Below, in pieces: positions 34,153 to 43,908 of a stretch of DNA of 64,000 bases. The position numbers and the translations under genes are program-made. How positions within the stretch are numbered: the stretch's first letter is position 1; every line of letters starts with the position of its first letter. This DNA is from Isoetes taiwanensis (lineage: Eukaryota > Streptophyta > Lycopodiopsida > Isoetales > Isoetaceae), in the NCBI GenBank assembly GCA_021234155.1, contig JAJEKV010000020.1, positions 3,706,563 to 3,770,562 on the forward strand. Reading direction: 5' to 3'. The notes beneath the pieces were generated by a model that saw only the letters and a list, made by a program, of their open reading frames with translations, did no database searches and was not told where the DNA came from.

Positions 34153-35427
34153 TTACAACAAAAAGTTTCTAAGGTTTCTCCCTTAATGCGGGTCATAAGA
34201 CTCATGTCTTGTCGCATTAAGGTTACCCGCTGGCGTGGATAGTGCAGGCTGTTGAATCTTCAAAATGTTGCACTATCTTTGCCTCAACCGCCTCTTGCAT
34301 TGCCCGCCGCCTCGTCCAGTGACTCTAAAGTCGATTGCAGCCAGCACTGCATCACTTCCGCACCAACCAAGCCCGAAGGGGGCGCGGGGAATTAGGAGGC
34401 CGAGCCGCTGCTTGTTGGAAGTGTCTAATCTCCCTTAACGCTCTTCTCTCCACCTCCTTCCTATCAGCTTTCTTCTGGGTGGCGGCTTGGGAACCTTGGG
34501 CTTCGGTGGTGGCGGCCTTAAGGTTTGCTTGCCGTTGGTCGCCCTCCCTCGATGAACTTAACCTGTTTTTCTTCATAATATTTGTTGTAGGCCTCCCATT
34601 TCTTCATGTAGGCCTCGTGCTCTCTCATCTTCCTCTCAGAAATCTTCACCACGCCGGTGGCGTAGGCTTCCGGGCAGGTCGTGGTTCTTCTTTCTATCCC
34701 ATGCCGGGTACTTTCGGGGGGCTTCGCACTTGGTCTTCTTTGGGGTTGCTTTCAGGTCTTGCGGCTGCTCGGGGTACTTCACTGCGTCGTCGCTGGGTGC
34801 TTGGAAGAGCTTCCACCTGCGAGCATAGGGTCGAAGTCCTCCTCGGAAAAGTCGTCGGAGGGGTTTGGGGGTTCGTCCGGGTTGCCGCTCCTTGATGATA
34901 ATGTTGGGGTTCGGCCTCTTCCTTGGCCCGCAGTCCTTCGTTCTCCTTATGCCAGACCTGAACTTCCCTTTTGCTTTCTTCTTCTCTTCTGCCTTTTTGT
35001 TCCTCTTCCTTCCTTTTCCTCTTCTTGTCTTCCCTTCTCTTCTGCTGGCGCTCGTACTTTCTGATGAACCTTCTAAGGTCTGCTACCTCCGTGGCTCCCG
35101 GACACATCACCTCGCTCATCACCTTTCGAGGATCTCTGTGGGTGCGTCTGAATGGTCTGCTTGTTCCTGCTGCCGGATCTCCCGCTCTATTCCTTCATAC
35201 ACCTCCCTCGTCTCCTCGTCCATGGAGTTCGGTGATGTGGCCTCGTCCTGCTCTGCCTGCTGGTTGAAGCCCTCAATCAGATCGGACGTGTCTTGCTCCT
35301 CGTCCGAAGGCGAACGTCCCCCTCTCGCGAGCCTCTCACGAAGCATCTTCCGAATGATCTCCGCCTCAGTGGCGCTGGTGGCTTCGCCTGGGCGACGCTT
35401 CCTTGCGGTCTGTTTGGTTCGGGCCAT
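34153..35427 (-). pseudogene. Histone H3-fold accessory gene of element 2, with H3 tail
   Basis: It starts MARTKQTARKRRPGEATSAT. Residues after Met equal the canonical H3 tail A1 to K9, with Arg at position 10 where H3 has Ser. The first frame runs to 35119. A basic Lys/Glu-rich stretch follows in a second frame (35122-34694). A third contains KMREHEAYMKKWEAYNKYYE and EGGRP (about 34540-34640), equivalent to the linker in element 1. The H3 core follows in pieces: ALREIRHFQQ (about 34430), then MQEAVEAKIVQHFEDSTACT (about 34290), then VTLMRQDMSLMTRIKGE (about 34200), with a stop at 34155-34153. The shared linker plus H3 fold indicates the same captured gene as at 14830-15912. The core is more diverged and the gene is frameshifted. 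Confidence 0.88.
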
Positions 35428-35641
35428 GCTTTACGGATCGTCAATCGGATAAAAGCGCCGAGAGATCGCCTAAGTTGGGAAGAGCGGATTTCTAGGGCTT
35501 GGACGAAAAAAATGAGGGGGTTCTACATCTATTTATAGCTTGGGGAATATTAGGTCAAAACTCAAGTTGCTCTGTTTAACATGCTAAGGCACCATCTTAG
35601 CTAAAACTTATACTTATTTCAGACTTTTTCTACCTATTGGT

Positions 35642-35898
35642 CTCACAGCTTGCGCCTCGTTCCAATACTAATGTTTAGTTTTATGACCGGTAGCGAAATG
35701 TGAGATCTCATACATTTCTAGGGTTTTTAGGTAATTAAAACATGCTATTCTAACTAATTCCTACCTTAGAATTAGCCTTACCACATTATTTTTCTCAAAT
35801 TCATCATGTTTTGGTGTTCTTGGCTCGATGTCTCACAGCTTGCGCCTCGCTTCAAAACAAAAATTTAGTTTTCGCGACCGGTAGCGAGTGTGAGACCA
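35642..35898 (-). repeat. Hairpin pair upstream of H3-like ORF (element 2)
   Basis: Two copies (35642-35710 and 35831-35898) are related to the pair at 33762-34022. The second pairs perfectly over TCTCACA/TGTGAGA, with inner CTCGCT/AGCGAG and AAAAC/GTTTT stems. They lie in the leader between the primer site and the H3-like ORF, 189 bp apart. Confidence 0.8.
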
Positions 35899-36084
35899 CC
35901 TCACTGGAAAATTTTGGCTCATTCTTTTTTAATCTTGTTAAATTCCAATTCACTTAATTGTTACTAGCTTAGCATAACTACAAAGGTGAAAAAATTTTCC
36001 CACTTTTCGAGGCTTGAGGATCCTATCAAGTTAGTACTCTTTGGGAACATGGTCAATGCTTTGCTCTTGGTCTCCAAGAACATT

Positions 36085-36095
36085 GCTCGATACCA
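36085..36095 (-). promoter_or_regulatory. Primer-binding site of element 2 (variant)
   Basis: The reverse complement reads TGGTATCGAGC next to the 5' LTR. It differs from the standard initiator tRNA-Met site TGGTATCAGAGC only by loss of one base at the CAG. Confidence 0.8.
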
Positions 36096-36098
36096 CAC

Positions 36099-37669
36099 TG
36101 TGGCGTCCCCTACTGTGTTATCACGGTGCACTCACCGTATACAAACAGAGTTCTTCCCCCACACCAGCTCCATCGCGTCTGAGGGCCCCACATATCCTTT
36201 GCACCCGTAGCGAGTCCCAAAGTGGGAAGAGTGAAGGTGTCATTCTACCCGCCTCCCTCGGGGCCTACCTAGGCTGCGGGCGTAAACATACATGTCAGTA
36301 GCACATACATCAACATCCTGTGACCATCTCGAAGGATGGTCCTCCTCATATCTGCATGGACAAAGATCAGCACATCACATAGGGGATCCTACCCAAGGCT
36401 CAGACTCAAAGGATGACTGACGGCTTGGGTCTCCCAGAGTTCGTTCTTGGGCATTAATTCATGGCAATGGAGTTGGCTGGCATAAGAACATGGCATAGGG
36501 TTGTCCACTCCATCCGCCCCTCCATTGCACACTTTGCGAGTAGGCTGAAAAGTGTCGGGACTGGATCAGTAGCCCACCCGGATGCATAGCCGAGGGGCTA
36601 TTCTGGGGTCTCATCCTCCCGGTTCGATGGGGCAGGTAGGGATCACTCCCTCCGAGAGGTCTACATCTTGACTCAAGGTGACTAGAGGGCCACTGCCTCA
36701 GATTGTGTGAACCCCACTGGAAAGTGTACACCACTTCACGGTGTCGAGCCCATGCCTTACCCTTTTCGGTGGTAAGCCATTGGACCTAGTCACAATGATC
36801 CCCGTGGAGGCTTTACACACCGGGGGATGGTTGGGAGTCAGAACATGAACCTCCTTCTTAGCTTATCTGGCCCCTTCACCCACAACCCGGTGTGGTTCTT
36901 GTACACAGGCCGAATCTACGATTGTGCTAGAGAGGCTACTCTAGGAGCATCAACTACAAGCTTTAGGGCCTCTACCCCCTTCCCAATACAAGGAGTTCCG
37001 CGAGATACATCATCCAAATACATCACGGGAAGAACTAAAGAACTAGATCTAATCATAGAGTTAGGTTCTTTAGTTAGTGTCCCGAGATCTACGATCTAGA
37101 TATAGTTAAAGTATGGGCAATTTAATAGTCTAAACCTACTGATTCTATGACTAGAAGGCGGTTTAAGCTATTAAATTGACCAAATACCTGATCCTTGAGT
37201 GGCTCCTCCCGACCCGAGTTCAACCATCTGGCGGAAATGGCCGGTTGAGGAACCGATGGTGCAATTAAGCTTGGCGTGCGGGAGGCGGGTTTTGGCTCCT
37301 GGGGCAGCCAAAACTGAGCTCTAAAACCCTAAGGACGAAAAACTAGCAAGCTAGGGTTTTCCTACCCTAAATAGACATGGGGTTTAGGCTAGGGTTTCCA
37401 ATTACCCAATTTGGCATGTGGGATAATTGGGAAGGCCCCACTTGCCTTTAATGGCTAGGTGGCAAAATATGCCAACATGGAAAGGTGTGCCCTCATTAAT
37501 GTGCACATGTGCACATTAATAATATATGAACACTCCTAGCAAGTTGCCCCTAGGGCTACTTACCTGGCTATCCGTTGGCATACCGCCGGTCGGAGGAGGC
37601 GTGGTATGCGCGTGGATTTGGCGATGCTGATATACGTCCTGGGACCGTATACTGTGCTGGAACGTCACA
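36099..37669 (-). repeat. Element 2 5' LTR
   Basis: The 1571-bp partner of 24670-26200 has the same termini (on the plus strand TGTGGCGTCCCC to GGAACGTCACA). The many small indels between the two copies cluster at CAG and CTG sites. Confidence 0.93.
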
Positions 37670-37674
37670 TTGTA

Positions 37675-38795
37675 TCTAGGGTAGAGCCATCCTAGAACCC
37701 GTATTCATCATCTTGAACCCTAATCAATGAACCCTAACCATTAGTTAGATTTGTATGATTAGGTTAAGATGTTCTTATGATTATTCTCATGATATGATGA
37801 TTATGTGATGATGGTTGATCATGTTTGCTCCTCTTGTATTGGGAAGGGGGATAGAGACCTAGGGCCATGTGTAGTATGCTCCTAGAGTAGATCCCTTTAG
37901 TTCCTATTAGTTGCGGCACATGCATAGGAGCCCACCGGGCTATTGGGGCTATGATGCGACTTCGGCCACCACATAACGGGGCTAGAAGGAAAGTGGAGGG
38001 AGGATCCCTGCCGAGTGGGGGCTTCGGGGGATCCCATAGTGGGCTAGGCTTATGGTCGGTCACTTCGTGAGGGCCGAGCATGGGTCCGACACCTCCTGGG
38101 GCAATGGTGCCGCCGCCTCTCGAGCTGCAAGTGTGTCGGCTTGGCTCTCGTTTTGGGGGGTTAAGTCGGGTACGAATCGTGTGTCACCACGATTCTCTAG
38201 CCGCCCACGGAACTTCTAGACCCTGGGAAGGGGAGATGCAACCCTTCCTGCCTCGTCGGACCAGGGAGATGCAACCTGGAGTAGTCCCGATGGGTGATGC
38301 CATGGGATTGCGTATCCGGAAGGCTAGAGTCACGTCAGAGCCTGATTTAGCCCATCTGCAAAGTATGCACAGGAGGGGCGGATGGAGTGGTCAACCCTAG
38401 CCATTGTCTTATGCCAGCCCTCGACGTTGCCATGACTCGGTCTGCTCTATCTTGAGGCCTAGCCGGTCAGTCATCCTCCTTACAAGTCTGAGCCCGGGTA
38501 GGAGCTCTCATGTTTTACGGTTTATGATTATCATCCTTGCACTTGTGGATATGTGATGGACTACCCCTCGAGGTAGTATTTGTATTGTTGATGCTAGTTC
38601 TGACATGTTTATCGCTTCCGCCGTTATAGGAGCCCATAGGGGAAGGGCGCGCAAGACATCTTCGTGTCCCCTCCCCGCACTAGGGTCACCTTAGAGTGCG
38701 GGGTAGACGAAGGGCCTGTGCGGTTGTTGAGCCGGACGGGGGATTTCCTGCCGAGTGTACGGCCGGGCGCCGTATGTTTAGCAGGGAGCGTCACA
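37675..38795 (+). repeat. Element 1 3' LTR, right part
   Basis: It resumes the LTR interrupted at 24669 and matches about 13099-14217 of the 5' LTR. It ends GCGTCACA and is followed by the outer target duplication ACCAT (38796-38800). Confidence 0.95.
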
Positions 38796-39103
38796 ACCAT
38801 TGGCCTAGATATATAAGGAGGCATCTCCTTCTTGTCAAACCATTCCGCTTCAATGCCAGTCTTGAGCCTTCTAGGCATCTGTCTCGTGTTCCTGCTTGCT
38901 TTCGGGCCATTGTACTCTTGATTCCTGTTCATATATCATATTCTTTGCCTATCTTGACGTATTTCTTCCGTATTTCTTGCATATTTTCTACGTATTTTCC
39001 TTGTTTTCGCATAGCTTCATGGTAGTTTGAACCGGAATCCCTTATCAGTTTTTGGTTGCTCTGATCCTAAGCATTTTTGCTCGTATCTGGTGATTTTATA
39101 TCT

Positions 39104-40012
39104 ATGGAGGAGGTTTCGACTTTATTGCAACAGGTCCAACATCTTGTTCAAGTATGCCAGCAGTTGCAGTTGGACAATAAAGAGCCTAAGGAACGTGTTG
39201 CTTCACATGAATCTGCTTCTAGTTCTGGATTGAGGCTATTAGAGCCTAAGATCAGCCTGCAAGAGAAGTTTGATGGCGCTCGGTCCAAGCTCCGTGGTTT
39301 TCGGAATCAGATCAGGCTTGTGATCCAGCTCCACCCTCATAGATATCCCACGGCCCAGGAACAAGTTGGGCTGATTAGTTCTCTCCTCACAGGGCCTGCC
39401 CTAAGTTGGTTTGCTCCTTTATTGGAGAAAAGAGCCCCAGAGTTGCAAGATTTTGCTGCTTTCACTGTAGAGCTCGAGGCGTGCTTTGGAGACACCGATC
39501 GTCAGCACACAGTAGTCACAAAACTTTGCAATCTAAGGCAAGGCTCTCGTCCAACTTCAGTATACGCCTCAGAATTTCGTCAAATTGCAGTAGATACTGC
39601 CTGGGATGATGTTACACTTCGAGATTGTTTCCAAAGAGGGTTACATGAGGATGTCAAGGATATGTTGTTGTCTATGAAGGATCCCCCCGAGTTTGGAAGA
39701 AGCCATCAGATTTGCAGTTCAATGTGATAATCGACTCTTCGAACGTAGGAAAGAGAGACGTAGTCAGGTCTTCCTAATCACACAAGCGCCTGTAACTACG
39801 TCCTCCCCGGTGTCATCAGCAGAATCCAGCAGGTCAGGACCTGAGCTTATGCAGATTGATGGGGCAGTTCGAGGACCTTTATCTGCCGCTGAAAAGCAGC
39901 GTTGGAGAGAGGTTAACCTTTGCCTCTACTGTGGAGGAGCTGGCCATATTGCTCGTGGATACCCGATGAAGCGCCCAAATCAGTCAGAAAACTTCAGGGG
40001 CCAGTCCGAGTA
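39104..40012 (+). pseudogene. gag: Gag of element 3
   Basis: The start MEEVSTLLQQVQHLVQVCQQ is followed by a Gag domain (PEISLQEKFDG-like start, LLTGPALSWFAPLLEK, FTVELEACFGD). The frame changes near 39690 and continues EEAIRFAVQCDNRLFERRKE to a zinc knuckle CLYCGGAGHIARGYP. There the last cysteine of the CCHC motif is replaced by tyrosine, so zinc binding is probably lost. The sequence type resembles the sushi/Tf1 group of gypsy elements and is distinct from elements 1 and 2. Confidence 0.8.
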
Positions 40013-40039
40013 GTAGGAGTCTCTCATCGGCTGTCCGCC

Positions 40040-40360
40040 TTTTCTCAAACTCCTTCCACATTTCTTGACATGTTTATTCCATCGGTCAATAAGGCATTCT
40101 TCATCCCTATATCATTGAAATCAGAAGTTGGAGGATTGCAAGTGTTGGCGCAACTTGATTGTGGTGCAAATGCTTGCTTTATGGATAGTGCGTTCGACAG
40201 TAAGCACGCCATCCCTAGAAGCAAGGTTGAGCATCCTGGTGATAGACAGGAGATCTCCTCGGGTGCAGTCATAGAATGTACTGCGCTTCTTCAGGTTTTG
40301 TTCGAGGGAGTTTCTTGTAGTATTTCCTTCAATCTCATTGCTACCCTCATGCGCCAATAG
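40040..40360 (+). pseudogene. pol: Protease region of element 3
   Basis: The frame contains VLAQLDCGANACFMDSAF, a retropepsin-type active site with Asp-Cys-Gly where Asp-Ser/Thr-Gly is usual. It is followed by a segment rich in Pro/Val/Ala codons (about 40400-40790) that reads as degenerate PVSAPAPV-type repeats. This repetitive linker sits between protease and RT. Confidence 0.65.
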
Positions 40361-40929
40361 TCTTGGGTCTGCCCTGCCTCGAGCTACATAACCCGTAGAT
40401 TGATTCTGGTTCTAGCTCTAGTCCCAGTTCATCCACAGATCAGGTCTCTACACCAACATCGACTTCGATCCGTGCAGTATCGTGGGCCCCTGATTCCGTC
40501 CTTGTTGTTCCTGTTTCTGTTCCATGTTCTGATTCGACTCTTGCCTCTGCTCCAGTTCATGCCCCAGATTCTGACCATATTCTTGATGATGTCCCGGCTC
40601 CAGCTCTAGCTCCAGTTTCTGCTCCTGCTCCAGTTCCAGTTTCTGCTCCTGCTCCAGTTCTTGCTCCAGTCCATGTTCCTGCTCCAATTCTTGTTCCAGT
40701 TCCTGCTCCAGTTCCTGTCCCAGTTGCTCCTACTTCTGTTCCTGTTCCTGCTCTCGCTCATGTTCTTGATTCTGCTTCTGTAGAGGCTTCTTCATGCCCT
40801 CAGCTCCGTATCTCGAAGATCTCTCTTCACAAGTTTATGAGATCTGGTAGGCAAGATCCCAGATCAGCATTTGCAATCCAAATCCATCCTTCGGCTAGCT
40901 CTGCTTCAGAAACGTCTGCTCTATCCTTC

Positions 40930-42152
40930 CTGATAAGTACAAGGATTTTGGCGATGTTTTTGATAAGGCCAAAGCCAGCAAGCTTCCGGAGCATCGTCCT
41001 TATGACTGCCCCATTGATCTTCAACCAAGGACAACCCCGCCATTTGGCCCTATCTATGGCTTGTCGCCAACAGAATTGGAGACTTTGCGGACCTATATCG
41101 AGGAGAATCTTGCAACTGGGTTTATTCGATATTCTCAGTCACCCGCAGGAGCTGCCATCTTCTTTGTTTCCAAGAAGGATGGTTCTTTGCGGCTGGTAGT
41201 GGATTATCGCGGCCTCAACAAGATCACTGTGCGTAATCGGTATCCTCTCCCTCTGATTCCAGAGTTACTTGAGCGGCTACAAGGTGCATGATACTTCATG
41301 AAAATTGATCTTCGAGGTGCCTATAATCTTATCCGCATCAGGGAAGGTGATGAGTGGAAGACAGCCTTTCGAACTCGGTATGGTCATTTTGAGTATACTA
41401 TCATGCCTTTCGGCCTTACCAATGCTCCAGCGGTCTTTCAGCACATGGCTAATGATGTTTTTCGGGAGTTTTTTGGATTTTTTTGTTATCGTCTATCTAG
41501 ATGATATTCTGGTTTATTCGAAGACTTTGGAGGAGCATGAAGAACATGTCAGGAAGGTCCTTCAGAAGCTACGGGAACATGGACTTTATGCCAAGCTGGA
41601 GAAGTGTCAGTTCGAGCAGGACAATGTCGAATTTCTGGGCTATCGCATCAAGTCTCAGGGTGTTACTATGGATCTAGAGAAGGTCAGCACAGTTCTTGAT
41701 TGGAAAACACCTTCCTCGGTTAAAAATGTACAGTGCTTCTTAGGGTTTGCCAATTTTTATTGCGCTTCATCAAGGACTATTCAGAGATCGTCTTGCCTTT
41801 GACAGGTCTCATCAAGAAGGATGTTCCTTTTAAGTGGACAATTGAAGGAGAGTCAGCATTCATCACTCTGAAGCATGCTTTTACAGCAGCACCTGTTCTT
41901 GCACATTCAGATCCTGTGCGTCCCTATATTCTCGAAGCTGATGCATCAAATTTTGCTCTTGGCAGCATCTTGTCACAAGAGGGGGATGACCATGAGCTGC
42001 ACCCGATCGCCTATCATTCCCGAAAGTTCCATGTTGCAGAAATCAACTATCCTATTTATGATAAGGAACTTTTGGCGATTGTTGACTCTTTTCAGGAGTG
42101 CCGACGATTTCTTGAGGATTCTCCTCATAATGTGACTGTGTATACAGACCAT
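40930..42152 (+). pseudogene. pol: Reverse transcriptase / RNase H of element 3
   Basis: RT reads [40 protein letters not shown], an in-frame TGA at 41289-41291, [20 protein letters not shown], then after a frame change [14 protein letters not shown] (catalytic YLDD). RNase H (41733 on) has ILEADASNFALGSILSQ and KELLAIV and reaches VYTDH. The coding sequence then runs without a stop into LINE sequence. Confidence 0.85.
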
Positions 42153-42159
42153 TGTTGTT

Positions 42160-43612
42160 TGAACAGACATTTCTGGTATAACAATTGTACTCAAGGGAAA
42201 AATTCTGAAAATAATACTAATCCGATTCAGAGTGACAAGCCTATTGATCTGGCACACATTACTGATGATGCAATTATTGCAAATAGAAACCTCACTATTG
42301 GAGAGAATCATAAGTCAATACATTCTAAATTGACAATCTTTGAATGCAATGGAAATAATTCCAACAAAAATTTTCAATGGAATAGAGTGAATGGAAGCAA
42401 AAGGAGAATCAAGAATAATCAATTGAAAAGACAGGGGTTGATTAATCAGCACAATCACAATATGGAAAAGTTGGATTACCATCAAAAGATAACTTCTGGT
42501 ACTAACAAATGCTCAGGAATAAAGGTACTGCAACATTATGACAAGACAAGAGATAAAGGAAAATCTCGAGCTCAAGAAAATGATTCTTATACAGATCATC
42601 TTCATAACAGACTTGACCAGGTGATTGCAGATTATAAACAAAACTTTAAGTTGCATTCATATTCTCCAATGGATCATCTGCCTCATGCAAAGGGTAAGGG
42701 TGTTCCATTAATTAATAAAAGCTATAATAGTCTACAACCAGCTATATTCAAAGGACTTAAAACCAAATTCTAGCTACTGGACATGGAAATGTTAAAGAGA
42801 CTGGGACTAAAAAAGGCTACCAGACAGGAAACGTTTTGGACAGGAATCTTATAGACATGGATATAATTGAAGACAAATCTGACAAAGATAATGCAGAAAC
42901 CAGTTCACATGTCAATATCTGCTATAATAAAAAAAAGGACTCAACACTTAACAATCCTGTAGCTCAGTCAAGCTCGACTTTACAAAATCAAGCAATTGCT
43001 CCAGACCTATCTGCAACATCAAAAGATCACATATATATTCAAGACAAATCTGAAGATAACACCGAAGATAAAATTGGCTGCTTCAACCAATTTGAGGTAC
43101 TTGCTAGCTTAAATGTTGATCAAGATTTAGATTTTTTATTGAGAGCAGTAAAACAGATCTAAATAATCAGGATAATCAAATGGTCAATAAAGATTCCCTT
43201 CTTCATTATCCATACCTTCCTCTCCTATTTCTAAAGAAATTGCAGATCAACTTGCAACACTTCAAGATGGACTTCTCACAGAATTTAGCAATCAAGAGAT
43301 TCAGACTGCTAATGTGAATGGAAAAATAGATAATGGTGTCCTCACAGATATTGTGCAAGAAACACCTGATCAAGGAAAAATGTCAGTCGGGAAAGAGTGC
43401 ACAGATTTTGCTAAAAGCTGCTCAAAAGATTGCTCGGTTTCTCAGACCTCGACTCCTCCATTAGGATGCAGCAATGCAAGCAAACCTCCAAGGCAAGTAC
43501 CTCTCTTTTATAATTCTAATAATGTTGTTTCTAAAGAGGATACTCTTAATTTGTTCGAATTTGTCCCTGGAGGTACCTCTGATACAGAATATGATAGTGA
43601 TAAAGAGAATTG
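42160..43612 (+). pseudogene. LINE A ORF1 region
   Basis: Three frames (to 42773, 42836-43162 and 43314-43613) are Asn/Lys/Asp/Ser-rich with no clear domain. The second includes CFNQFEVLASLNVDQD, of a type seen near the end of plant L1 ORF1 proteins. ORF1 proteins bind LINE RNA. Assignment here rests mainly on position before ORF2. Confidence 0.4.
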
Positions 43613-43817
43613 AAGAAAGGATAATTTTTTAATAACTAATACTCCTGTCAACAATAAAAAGAAAGGACAAAATAAAAAAAGAAAACGTCAGCTCTGATTG
43701 ATTCTATATCTTATCTTCATAAAACCCCTGCAGGAAACACTAGAAGTAAAAAGAATAAAAGAAGATAATTATGATCTCCTTCTTTTCTTTAATCCTGGTA
43801 GTAATACGCCTGCTGCT

Positions 43818-43895
43818 CTCTCTTTGTACTTGGGTCCCATAGGCCAGTTGGTCTCCGTGGACGATAAAATCATATTCTATTCTATTCTATTCTGT
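43818..43895 (+). repeat. Dispersed repeat with (TTCTA)n tail, copy 2
   Basis: It matches 3731-3806 in inverted orientation. Here it directly precedes the LINE ORF2 start at 43909, so it may be LINE intergenic sequence or the tail of a separate small insertion. Confidence 0.5.
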
Positions 43896-43908
43896 CTTTC
43901 TCTATCAT

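Larger units (their letters stand above)
24670..37669 (-). mobile_element. Element 2: nested H3-carrying chromovirus
   Basis: 13,000 bp inserted in the element 1 3' LTR with a perfect 5-bp duplication TTGTA (24665-24669 and 37670-37674). It is oriented minus. Its 5' LTR is 36099-37669 and its 3' LTR 24670-26200. Reading from high to low coordinates: LTR, primer site, hairpin pair, H3-fold ORF, hairpin pair, ORF2, gag, protease, RT, RNase H, integrase and chromodomain, polypurine tract, LTR. Gene order and protein homology equal those of element 1, but nearly every ORF is frameshifted. It must be younger than element 1 as an insertion. Confidence 0.93.
12576..38795 (+). mobile_element. Element 1: H3-carrying Ty3/gypsy chromovirus
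   Basis: The outer boundaries are TGTGACGTTCC and GCGTCACA, flanked on both sides by the 5-bp target duplication ACCAT (12571-12575 and 38796-38800). Internal order: 5' LTR, tRNA-iMet primer site, H3-fold ORF, hairpin pair, unknown ORF2, gag, protease, RT/RNase H, integrase with chromodomain, long 3' untranslated region, polypurine tract, 3' LTR. The 3' LTR is interrupted by element 2 (24670-37669). Without that insert the element is about 13.2 kb. Gag-pol has several frameshifts and at least one in-frame stop, so this copy appears defective, with the caveat that part of the damage may be sequencing error. Confidence 0.93.
38801..42152 (+). mobile_element. Element 3: sushi/Tf1-like gypsy fragment
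   Basis: Gag, protease, RT and part of RNase H are recognisable, then the element is cut by a LINE. Its 5' leader or LTR continues on the far side of element 1, left of 12575, because the two flanks rejoin at the ACCAT target site. A possible LTR start (TGTGACGATC) is at 12281, but with no 3' LTR in the window this is not proven. Integrase is absent. Confidence 0.75.

Noticed and set aside
34335-34895. 186-codon plus-strand ORF opposite the element 2 H3-like gene
   Set aside because: It is antisense to recognisable H3-like coding sequence and has no domain of its own.
36099-37669. Short ORFs in the element 2 LTRs (for example 36459-36734 and 25411-25665)
   Set aside because: They are not conserved as reading frames between the two LTR copies, which differ by many indels.
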